Shown: positions 1 through 7,704 of the stretch, in pieces
How the letters are laid out: every line of letters starts with the position of its first letter
Position numbering within the stretch: the first letter of the stretch is position 1
Source: Candidatus Omnitrophota bacterium
GTDB taxonomy: Bacteria > Omnitrophota > Gorgyraeia > Gygaellales > Profunditerraquicolaceae
NCBI GenBank assembly: GCA_030691865.1
Contig: JAUYDL010000020.1
Coordinates: forward strand, 1 to 18,426
Reading direction: 5' to 3'
Length of the DNA: 18,426 nucleotides
Notes under the pieces: model-generated
Databases searched by the model: none
Seen by the model: only the letters and a program-made list of their open reading frames with translations
Told to the model about the DNA's origin: nothing
Program-made: the position numbers and the translations under genes

Positions 1-1097
<1,097 letters not shown>

Positions 1098-1162
1098 AAT
1101 CGAAAAAATTTGTATGAAGGCTCTAGTGATTTATTTAATTTCTAACCTCATGAAATTGACCT

Positions 1163-1186
1163 TAGTAATTCCAGAGGGAATTACTA
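1163..1186 (-). repeat. Hairpin in the 16S leader
   Basis: A perfect 10-bp inverted repeat (TAGTAATTCC / GGAATTACTA) with a 4-nt loop lies about 65 nt upstream of the 16S 5' end. It is AT-rich and no T-run follows, so it is not a terminator. A role in leader folding or pre-rRNA processing is an inference from position. The matching sequence downstream of the 16S 3' end is outside the window. Confidence 0.55.
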
Positions 1187-1202
1187 TGGCCTCGCTTGGC
1201 AA

Positions 1203-1221
1203 TTCAATTATCAAAAGAACG
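1203..1221 (-). promoter_or_regulatory. Possible boxA antitermination element of the rRNA leader
   Basis: On the minus strand GTTCTTTTGATAATTGA resembles rrn boxA elements (E. coli core GCTCTTTAACA; Gram-positive forms GTTCTTTGAAAAC), which recruit NusB and NusE to rRNA transcripts. It lies about 106 nt upstream of the 16S 5' end, a usual leader position. The match is approximate and no boxB hairpin was identified beside it. Confidence 0.4.
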
Positions 1222-1225
1222 ATTT

Positions 1226-1274
1226 ATCCGCCACAAAACTTGGCGGATTGTCCGCCATAGTACTTTGGCGGACA
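1226..1274. repeat. Paired TGGCGGA palindromes
   Basis: Two adjacent hairpins share the same heptamer. The first has arms ATCCGCCA (1226-1233) and TGGCGGAT (1241-1248). The second has arms TGTCCGCCA (1249-1257) and TGGCGGACA (1266-1274). This gives four copies of TCCGCCA/TGGCGGA in 49 bp that could also pair crosswise. The form suggests a small dispersed non-coding repeat, but no second copy of the pair exists in this window, so mobility is not shown. Confidence 0.5.
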
Positions 1275-1304
1275 AAAAAACGTCCCGACAAAATTGTCGG
1301 GACG
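1274..1304 (-). terminator. Rho-independent terminator after the gspF-like gene
   Basis: Arms CGTCCCGACAA (1281-1291) and TTGTCGGGACG (1294-1304) form an 11-bp GC-rich stem, or 10 bp with a 4-nt loop. On the minus strand seven T residues follow directly (1280-1274), the textbook intrinsic terminator form. It lies about 175 nt past the gspF-like stop codon and probably ends the pilus unit before the rRNA. On the plus strand no immediate T-run follows, so the element is directional. Confidence 0.75.
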
Positions 1305-1416
1305 CAAATTCTATTTTTACTGGCGCCCTTATTGTCGATGCGGATTAACTACTAGAAATTGTCAACTGCGTTATAATTATTTTCACAATAATTTAACCCT
1401 TTTGAAGGGAAAACTT

Positions 1417-1444
1417 ATTTTAATACAAAACACTGTTTTGTCAA
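1417..1444 (-). promoter_or_regulatory. Sigma70-type promoter upstream of the 16S leader
   Basis: On the minus strand TTGACA (1444-1439), a 16-nt spacer and TAAAAT (1422-1417) match the sigma70 consensus at 11 of 12 positions. The start site would be near 1410. It is the best promoter between the gspF-like gene and the 16S gene and may drive the rRNA, but the terminator-like hairpin at 1304-1274 lies between. A short RNA of about 135 nt is the alternative product. Confidence 0.5.
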
Positions 1445-1477
1445 GACTTTTTTTAGCAGATTAACCCCTTGACTTGC

Positions 1478-2686
1478 TCAATGCGCCATCAGCTGTGAGA
1501 TCTTAAAGATCGGTAAAAATAAAGCAATAACAATGCCGCCAATCACAATGCCTAAAAAGGCAATCACCAGTGGCTCTATCAGGCTGGCTAACGCCCCGGC
1601 CGCAGCATCAACCTGATCATCATAAAAATCAGCAATTTTAGAAAGCATTTTTTCTAACTGGCCAGTTTGCTCACCCACACTAATCATCCGGGTAACCATA
1701 GGCGGGAAAACTCCACTCTTAGCCAGCGGCCGGGAGATCGGCTCACCGTTACGCACACTTTTAGAACAATTGACTACTGCCTCCTCCACCACCTTATTGC
1801 CTGAAGTTTTACTGACAATCTCTAAGGCACTTAAAACTGAAACTCCGCTCTTAGCTAGAGTAGAAAAAGTACGGGAGAACTTAGCGACAGCTAGCTTACG
1901 TAAAAGAAGGCCAAAGACTGGAACCTTTAATGTGAATCGGTCAAACCGGTATCTTCCTTTTTGTGTCTTTAAGTATCTTTTAAATAAATATATGCTCACC
2001 CCTAAGAGCAGCATCGAAAACAAAAAATATTTTCTCAAAAGGTCGCTGGCAAAAATCAAAACCTGGGTAGGCAGCGGTAATGTCCCCCCCAGCAAATCAA
2101 ATATACCTTTAAATGTAGGCACAACTTTAATTAAAAGTACCGCCGTAATAATAATCGCCATCGTTACTACCACTGCCGGATAAACCAGGCTGGAAATTAT
2201 TTTACGATTAAGTGCTGCCTGCTTTTCCATAAACGTGGCCAAGCGATCAAGAATTTCATTTAACATACCTGAGGCTTCTCCGGCTTTTACCATATTCACA
2301 AAAAGATCAGAAAAAACTACCGGATGTTTAGCCAGGGCATCACAGAAACTCATACCGGCTTCGATATCCTGGCGCACTCGACCAACAATGCCCCTTAAAC
2401 CCCCATTTTCAATCTGCTCAGCTAAAATACCTAAGGCGTTGACCAAAGGAATGCCGGCGTCAATCATCGTCGCCAGCTGGCGGGAGAAAACAACTAAATC
2501 ATCAAGCTTAATCTTCTTATCAGTCAGCTTGGGATTAACAGTAGAAATCTTAGCGAACTCTACGGAAAAAACCACCATTTCTTTTTTATGCAAGATATCC
2601 ACAACCTCTGCCTCTGAGGCAGCCTGGATTGTTCCATTTATGGTTTGGCCCTTTTTATCTTTTGCAGAATATTTATATGAGTTCAT
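1478..2686 (-). CDS. PilC/GspF-type inner-membrane platform protein
   Basis: Polytopic inner-membrane platform of a type IV pilus or type II secretion machine. The family couples the cytoplasmic assembly ATPase to pilin insertion. The 402-residue length is typical. Two T2SSF domains are seen: the first at about residues 63-190 (motif MVKAGEASGML), the second at about 265-395 (motif MISVGEQTGQLEKML). Hydrophobic segments lie near 165-190, 218-236 and 368-395, giving the usual three-helix topology. It is the last gene of the pilus and c-di-GMP unit, 28 nt after the HD-GYP gene. Its ATG is preceded by a weak GGGAG at 12 nt. Sequence alone does not say whether it serves a pilus or a secretion pseudopilus, because no pilin or secretin gene is beside it. 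The family assignment is secure. Confidence 0.93.
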   Translation of the reverse strand: MNSYKYSAKDKKGQTINGTIQAASEAEVVDILHKKEMVVFSVEFAKISTVNPKLTDKKIKLDDLVVFSRQLATMIDAGIPLVNALGILAEQIENGGLRGIVGRVRQDIEAGMSFCDALAKHPVVFSDLFVNMVKAGEASGMLNEILDRLATFMEKQAALNRKIISSLVYPAVVVTMAIIITAVLLIKVVPTFKGIFDLLGGTLPLPTQVLIFASDLLRKYFLFSMLLLGVSIYLFKRYLKTQKGRYRFDRFTLKVPVFGLLLRKLAVAKFSRTFSTLAKSGVSVLSALEIVSKTSGNKVVEEAVVNCSKSVRNGEPISRPLAKSGVFPPMVTRMISVGEQTGQLEKMLSKIADFYDDQVDAAAGALASLIEPLVIAFLGIVIGGIVIALFLPIFKISQLMAH

Positions 2687-2714
2687 TTTCTAGGGTTGCT
2701 CCCGGTTAAATGCA

Positions 2715-3785
2715 TTATAGATTATCTACCACTTTCAAAAATACGTCCACGATCTTTGGATCAAATTGCGTCCCGCTATTACGCTTAATCTCCAGAATTG
2801 CTTCTTCTTTAAACAAGGGTTTCTTTCGATAAGAACGCGCCGAACGCATAGATTCATAGGCATCGGCAATATGAATAATCCGCGCGCCCAGGAGTATATC
2901 ATTGCCTTTTCTTCCTTCCGGATAGCCTGACCCATCATAATGCTCATGATGCTGTCTAACTAAGTCTACCACCCCGTTTAGAAAAGTTAACGGTTCCAAA
3001 ATCTGGGCCCCAATAACCGGATGTTTGCGCACCTGTTCCCACTCCAGCTCGGTAAGGGCAGAAACTTTCAATAATATGCTATCCTCAATTCCGATTTTGC
3101 CCAAATCATGTAATTCGCAGGCCTGACGCAATAGCTCGATTTCTTTTGCCGGAAGCTTCATATAATTTGCAATCTCCACCACAAAACGCGCTACATTTTC
3201 AGAATGGCTGTGCGTATAATGATCCCGGGCATCAATTGCCTGAGCTAAAACCTTAATCGTGCGCATATACGTCGAACGTAAATCCTCATAAAGCCGGCTT
3301 AAATTAGTAGTGGCCTCCTCAATTCTTCCGGCTAAAAGCATATTCTGCTTTTCTAAAGCTTGATTACTTTCTTTTAATCCTAGAGAAAATTTACGGCTAG
3401 CCGCCAGTAAAATGTGTAACTTAATCCCTTTATCAATGGTAAACTTCAATTTATCCGTATTCACCGGACTGATTAAAAAATCATAGGCCCCTGAATCAAT
3501 CAGCTCCTTTATTCCTCCTTCATCCCTAGGCTCGAGTAAAACAACAATTACAGAATGCGGGTCAACTTCTTTAAGCTCAGCGATTAAATAAGCTGTACTT
3601 GTTTGGGCTATAGGCTGCTTTATGAGAATTAGATCATAAGCATTCTGCCTTACACTCCCCAAAACTGCTTTCAAATTAGATTCCGTAAAAACAGAATAAT
3701 CTCCTAATCTGAGTATTTTTTCTTTTATTCCAGCTAAAAGAGGCTGATCGTCGCAGATCAAAAGTATTTTTCCAAGTATCCCCAT
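2715..3785 (-). CDS. HD-GYP c-di-GMP phosphodiesterase with degenerate receiver domain
   Basis: Predicted cytoplasmic enzyme that would hydrolyse cyclic di-GMP. Residues about 5-125 have the response-regulator receiver fold, with the acidic pair D12-D13 at the end of strand 1. The phospho-acceptor position at the end of strand 3 is Lys56 (LILIK rather than LILID), and the strand-5 Lys is Ser106 (LISP rather than LTKP). It is therefore probably not phosphorylated in the usual way. A helical linker spans about 130-180. The HD-GYP domain at 180-356 keeps its metal and signature residues: H226-D227 (HDLGKIGI), H255, H279-H280, the HHExxDGxGYP signature with D284, Y288 and P289, and D308. The start follows the upstream ATPase stop by 2 nt, so translation is probably coupled. 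The phosphodiesterase assignment is strong; its input signal is unknown. Confidence 0.92.
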   Translation of the reverse strand: MGILGKILLICDDQPLLAGIKEKILRLGDYSVFTESNLKAVLGSVRQNAYDLILIKQPIAQTSTAYLIAELKEVDPHSVIVVLLEPRDEGGIKELIDSGAYDFLISPVNTDKLKFTIDKGIKLHILLAASRKFSLGLKESNQALEKQNMLLAGRIEEATTNLSRLYEDLRSTYMRTIKVLAQAIDARDHYTHSHSENVARFVVEIANYMKLPAKEIELLRQACELHDLGKIGIEDSILLKVSALTELEWEQVRKHPVIGAQILEPLTFLNGVVDLVRQHHEHYDGSGYPEGRKGNDILLGARIIHIADAYESMRSARSYRKKPLFKEEAILEIKRNSGTQFDPKIVDVFLKVVDNL

Positions 3786-3787
3786 GA

Positions 3788-5500
3788 TTATTCTTCAGTA
3801 GTAATCCTGATTGCTTCGTCCAAAGTAGTCAGTTCTTCCTTAACTTTTTGAAAGGCATCATCGCGCAATGTTTTCATTCCCAGTTTCTTAACCACGTAAA
3901 CCTTGATCTCATCTATTGATTTTCTGCGAATAATCATCTCCCTTATCGTGTCATCAATTAAAATCGTCTCCAGCACCGCAACCCGTCCAAAAAATCCGGT
4001 ATTATTACAATACTTACATCCTTGCGCGGCATAAAAGGTAGCTTTACCATAAAATCCTATTTTTTTTAGAAAATCATCCGGAATTTCGATGGGCTTGCGG
4101 CATTTAAGACAGATCTTGCGTGCCAGCCGCTGCGCACAAAGCATAATTACACTGGAAGCCACCAAAAACGGTTCAACCCCCATATCGATAAGACGAGTAA
4201 TGCTGGAAATAGCATCATTGGTATGCAACGTGGAAAGCACCAGCTGTCCTGTAAGCGCCGCTTTAATGGCGATATCCGCAGTCTGCTCGTCCCTGATCTC
4301 GCCGATCATAATTACATCCGGGCTTTGGCGCAAGATAGAACGCAGGCCTGAAGCAAAATCTAAGCCAATATCCGGTTTAACCTGCATCTGAGTAATCCCC
4401 TCTACCTGGTATTCTACGGGATCCTCAATAGTAACAATATTTCTCTCGGCGGTGTTTAACTGATTTAACACAGAATAAAGCGTAGTAGATTTACCGCTAC
4501 CTGTGGGACCGGTAACCAATATCATGCCGAAGGGTTTGGCTGCTGCTGCTTTAAAAGTCGCCGCAGGCTGCTGTGAAAAACCCAGCTTATCCAAGCCAAT
4601 AGAAAGATTTCCCTTATCTAAAGCCCGCAGGGCAAATTTTTGGCCAAAAGTTGTTGGCAGGCTAGAAACCCGAAAATCTACCTCCCGCCCCTCGGTCCTA
4701 ACTTTAAATCTACCATCCTGCGGAATACGATTTTCAGTAATATCCAGATTAGAGATAATTTTAAGTCGGGCTAAAATTGCATTTTGATTTATCTTAGGCA
4801 CCCTTAAGACATCATGCAATGAACCATCCACGCGGTATCTAATACGCAGACAATCAATCTCCGGCTCAATATGTATATCTGAAGCTCTCCTTTTTAAAGC
4901 CTGAGCCAAAATAATATCGACTAACTGCACGATCGGCGCTTTTTCACTCTCTAGGAGTGCATTAGACAACTCAATCTCATCAGTTTTAAATAATTCTAAA
5001 TTTTTATCTAAACTTGCGCTGTGGGCCAGCGCTGATTCATCAAGAATATTCTGCATATCCTTAATCTCTTTACGGTACTGGCTATCAATAGCATGAGCAA
5101 TCTCATCTTCAGGGCTTAAGACAATGTCGATGTTGCATCCGGTGAAGTTACTTAAATCATCCAGCGCAAAAATATTTAACGGATCCGACATAGCCACAGT
5201 AATGGTAGAGCCAATTCTGGATAGGGGGATGGTATTGTAAAGCTTAGCCATGCGTTCCGGAATTAAATTAATTACCTCGGCATCAAACCTAAATTTGGCC
5301 AAATGCAAAGTCGGCATGTAAAGCTGTTCGGAAAACAAAGACAATAGGACTTCTTCGGTAATGATCCCCTCATCAACCAGAACCCTTCTTAAGGAGACTC
5401 CTTTTTCTTTCTGCAAGCTCAAAGCATGCTCTAATTGCATCTTGGTAATGTGCTGGCTTTTAAGAAGTATTTCCATTATATTTTCTTTTAATGAATGCAT
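3788..5500 (-). CDS. PilB/GspE-type assembly ATPase (second of tandem pair)
   Basis: Hexameric AAA-like ATPase that would power pilus or pseudopilus assembly through the platform protein. The N-terminal MshEN (T2SSE_N) domain is at about residues 8-143. The catalytic part has ASDIHIEP (206-213), Walker A GPTGSGKST (331-339), an Asp box with E359-D360, Walker B ending GEIRD (400-404) and a His box around H426. A four-cysteine zinc site is C464, C467, C495 and C498. At 570 aa it is full length. The MshEN motif is far from the RLG...G...L..Q consensus in its first half (NIMEILL...) and closer in its second. The gene starts 3 nt after the preceding ATPase. Both the presence of the N-domain and the zinc site argue for an extension ATPase rather than the retraction ATPase PilT. 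Confidence 0.93.
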   Translation of the reverse strand: MHSLKENIMEILLKSQHITKMQLEHALSLQKEKGVSLRRVLVDEGIITEEVLLSLFSEQLYMPTLHLAKFRFDAEVINLIPERMAKLYNTIPLSRIGSTITVAMSDPLNIFALDDLSNFTGCNIDIVLSPEDEIAHAIDSQYRKEIKDMQNILDESALAHSASLDKNLELFKTDEIELSNALLESEKAPIVQLVDIILAQALKRRASDIHIEPEIDCLRIRYRVDGSLHDVLRVPKINQNAILARLKIISNLDITENRIPQDGRFKVRTEGREVDFRVSSLPTTFGQKFALRALDKGNLSIGLDKLGFSQQPAATFKAAAAKPFGMILVTGPTGSGKSTTLYSVLNQLNTAERNIVTIEDPVEYQVEGITQMQVKPDIGLDFASGLRSILRQSPDVIMIGEIRDEQTADIAIKAALTGQLVLSTLHTNDAISSITRLIDMGVEPFLVASSVIMLCAQRLARKICLKCRKPIEIPDDFLKKIGFYGKATFYAAQGCKYCNNTGFFGRVAVLETILIDDTIREMIIRRKSIDEIKVYVVKKLGMKTLRDDAFQKVKEELTTLDEAIRITTEE

Positions 5501-5503
5501 AAA

Positions 5504-7219
5504 TTATTCATCCGGCGTAGTTACTCGCAGGACCTCTTCAATTGTCGTATACCCTTTTAAAGCAGCCCCCAGTCCATCCTCGCGCAGAGTTTTCATTCCT
5601 TCCATACGCGCCTGCTGTTTAATAAACTGCTCCTGCGAACCGGTAAGAATCAGATCCCGGATCTTCTGGCTAAGCTGTAAAACTTCCGCAATTACGGTTC
5701 TTCCTGAATATCCGGAATTAAAACAATGTTGGCAACCGTTACCTTTATAGAATTGTAATTTACCAATTTTACTCACCTCTAGTTTTAGGCTTCCAGCAAT
5801 CTCATCTTTAAGAAGATAGGCTTCCTTACAATATGAACATATCTTACGCACCAATCTCTGGGCAATAACACAGACTAAGGAAGAATTAATTAGATACGGC
5901 TCTACGCCCATATTCACTAAGCGCACCACCGCTCCGGCGGCAGTAGTAGTATGTAATGTCGAAAGAACAAGGTGCCCGGTTAGCGCACTTTTGATTGCGA
6001 TATCTACGGTTTCATAATCACGAATCTCTCCGATCATAATGATATCCGGGTCTTGGCGCAGAATGGAACGCAGGGCGGCAGCAAAACTAAGGCCAATCTC
6101 CGGCTTAGCGGTTACCTGATTTATACCTTCCAGCTGAAACTCCACAGGATCTTCTACGGTAACAATATTCTTATCCGGGCTATCCACGGATTTTAAAATC
6201 GCATAAAGAGTAGTAGTTTTTCCGCTTCCGGTTGGCCCACAAACCAAAATCATACCATGAGGTAACAATGATACCTTAGCCAGGATTCCTAAAGCATGGT
6301 CACTGAAACCTAGTTTTTTCATATCCAGTTGTGCCTGCGACTTATCCAGGATACGTAAAGCGACCTTCTCACCATAGCTAGACGGCAGAATAGAAACACG
6401 AAAATCTACCTGGCGATTAAGTATCTTTACTTTAAAGCGTCCATCCTGAGGAAGACGGTGTTCAGCAATATCCAGCTCCGCGATAACTTTAATTCGCGAT
6501 ACTATTGAAGCATGCATAGTCTTGGGCGGCGCCTTCTGTTCCCGTAACATCCCGTCGATACGAAAACGTATGCGTAATTTCTTCTCAAACGGCTCAACCA
6601 ACACATCGGAAGCCTTCTTTTTTATTGATTCCTCTAAAATCATATTGACCACTTTGATTACCGGTGCTTCATGGCTGATGCGACTCAGTTCCTGATCGCT
6701 AGGAAATACCTCCTTCTCCTCTTTGATCAACTCAATAGAAGAAACGGTCATCTCCTTAACCAAATCGTCAATAATCCCCTTGGAGGTATCCGGATAGGAT
6801 AATTCAATAGTTTGATTGATATCGGCAACAGAAGAAATTATAGGATTTATTTTAAAACCGGTGAGGGCCTGTACATGGTCGATGGCGAATATATTTAACG
6901 GATCAGCCATCGCCAAAGTAATCGTGTCCCCCATCTTAGATATGGGAATGATCTGGTAATGACGGGCAATATTAACCGGAATTATTTTTACGATATCCAG
7001 ATCGATTTTGAAGCGTTTTAAATCAATTAAAGGCAAGCCTAAGCCTTCGCTTAAGGTGGTAATCAACTCACTTTCCTTAACAAACTTAAGCTCAACAATA
7101 ATATCGCTGAGCTTACCGCCTTTAGTGGTCTGCAACTTAAGCGCCTGCGCAAGATGCTCGGCGGTGATAAGTTTGTTATTAATTAATATTTCAGTAAGCC
7201 GATCTTTGAGTGATAACAT
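5504..7219 (-). CDS. PilB/GspE-type assembly ATPase (first of tandem pair)
   Basis: Paralogue of the following ATPase and equally complete (571 aa). It has an MshEN domain at about 5-142, Walker A GPTGSGKT (328-335), an Asp box with E356-D357, Walker B RQDPDIIMIGEIRD (388-401), a His box with H423, and a zinc site C461, C464, C496, C499. The normally conserved SDxHxEP is SDVLVEP (204-210), with the His replaced by Leu. The frame is open upstream to 7339, but that stretch overlaps the previous gene and has no family similarity. I take the ATG at 7219, giving MLSLKDRLTEIL, which aligns with the sister ATPase start. It lies 22 nt after the preceding stop. The MshEN motif has lost both key glycines (RLTEILINNK; KLSDIIVELK), so c-di-GMP binding by this domain is doubtful. 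Confidence 0.92.
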   Translation of the reverse strand: MLSLKDRLTEILINNKLITAEHLAQALKLQTTKGGKLSDIIVELKFVKESELITTLSEGLGLPLIDLKRFKIDLDIVKIIPVNIARHYQIIPISKMGDTITLAMADPLNIFAIDHVQALTGFKINPIISSVADINQTIELSYPDTSKGIIDDLVKEMTVSSIELIKEEKEVFPSDQELSRISHEAPVIKVVNMILEESIKKKASDVLVEPFEKKLRIRFRIDGMLREQKAPPKTMHASIVSRIKVIAELDIAEHRLPQDGRFKVKILNRQVDFRVSILPSSYGEKVALRILDKSQAQLDMKKLGFSDHALGILAKVSLLPHGMILVCGPTGSGKTTTLYAILKSVDSPDKNIVTVEDPVEFQLEGINQVTAKPEIGLSFAAALRSILRQDPDIIMIGEIRDYETVDIAIKSALTGHLVLSTLHTTTAAGAVVRLVNMGVEPYLINSSLVCVIAQRLVRKICSYCKEAYLLKDEIAGSLKLEVSKIGKLQFYKGNGCQHCFNSGYSGRTVIAEVLQLSQKIRDLILTGSQEQFIKQQARMEGMKTLREDGLGAALKGYTTIEEVLRVTTPDE

Positions 7220-7241
7220 ATTAAGGGTAGATAGCCTGCCC

Positions 7242-7688
7242 TCATTCCTTATCCTTGTAGTATTTTTCAATTGCTCTTTTAATATCAGAAGAGGTGGAAA
7301 CAAAAGTCTGCACGCTACATCCGCTAAGCAACTCCACATCTTCTATGGCCTGAACATTCAGAGGATTGGACATCGCCAAGGTAAGGTTATTACCGATCTT
7401 ATCTATTGGCACAAGCAGATACTGCCTGGCGACTCTGCCGGGAATAATACTGGCGATATCCATATCAACATCATAATTACCTAAAGGTAGATAAGGAAAA
7501 CCAAATTGGCCAGTCAAGGCCTGGGCAATATCATCCTCTTTAACAAATCCCAACTCCACCAGGATCTCCCCAATTAACCCGCCTTTTGCTCTCTGAAGAT
7601 CTAAACCCTGATCCAGTTGGGATTGGTTAATAATCCCACGGTCCAGCAGCAATTCGCCTAATGGTTTATTATTAATTCTCCTAATCAA
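7242..7688 (-). CDS. Stand-alone MshEN (T2SSE N-terminal) domain protein
   Basis: A 148-residue protein consisting only of the N-terminal domain normally fused to PilB/GspE ATPases. Known MshEN domains, such as that of Vibrio MshE, bind cyclic di-GMP through two tandem RLGxx...G...L...L..Q motifs. Here motif 1 is PLGELLLDRGII..SQLDQGLDLQ (about 9-32) and motif 2 is LIGEILVELGFV..ALTGQ (about 38-61). Both keep the glycines and spacing but lack the leading Arg. The rest (IPGRVARQYLLVPI, LAMSNPLNVQAIED) is the typical alpha/beta half, and the protein ends at the domain boundary. The start is TTG (7688-7686) with GAGGGA eight bases upstream (7702-7697). It follows the GGDEF-like gene by 16 nt and precedes a full ATPase by 22 nt. 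It is probably a separate receptor or adaptor subunit for the ATPases, which is inferred. Confidence 0.85.
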   Translation of the reverse strand: MIRRINNKPLGELLLDRGIINQSQLDQGLDLQRAKGGLIGEILVELGFVKEDDIAQALTGQFGFPYLPLGNYDVDMDIASIIPGRVARQYLLVPIDKIGNNLTLAMSNPLNVQAIEDVELLSGCSVQTFVSTSSDIKRAIEKYYKDKE

Positions 7689-7704
7689 TTTGCAAATCCC
7701 TCAC

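Larger units (their letters stand above)
1098..1477. other. 380-bp intergenic region between gspF-like gene and 16S rRNA
   Basis: No gene is apparent in any frame and no tRNA fold is visible. On the minus strand, in order, it holds a sigma70-like promoter (1444-1417), two small AT-rich hairpins (1409-1397 and 1393-1375), an intrinsic terminator (1304-1274), two TGGCGGA palindromes (1274-1226), a boxA-like element (1221-1203) and a 10-bp hairpin (1186-1163). An AT-rich stretch then leads into the 16S 5' end. Each is described separately. Confidence 0.8.

Noticed and set aside
1331..1365. Second TTGACA on the minus strand (1365-1360) as an rRNA promoter
   Set aside because: At 16-18 nt downstream the sequence is GC-containing CGCATC-like with no -10 match; the nearest AT-rich hexamer is more than 20 nt away.
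1770..2693. Two plus-strand open frames opposite the gspF-like gene
   Set aside because: They are antisense shadows of a clear PilC/GspF coding sequence, with no family resemblance of their own.
5504..7219. Reading one of the tandem ATPases as retraction ATPase PilT
   Set aside because: Both are about 570 aa with an MshEN domain and four-cysteine zinc site; PilT is about 350 aa without these.
7220..7339. 40-residue N-terminal extension of the first ATPase
   Set aside because: It overlaps the end of the stand-alone MshEN gene in another frame, shows no domain similarity, and the ATG at 7219 aligns with the sister ATPase.
7242..7688. MshEN protein as a truncated ATPase pseudogene
   Set aside because: It has a ribosome binding site, no internal stop or frameshift, and ends at a domain boundary, with a complete ATPase gene following at normal spacing.
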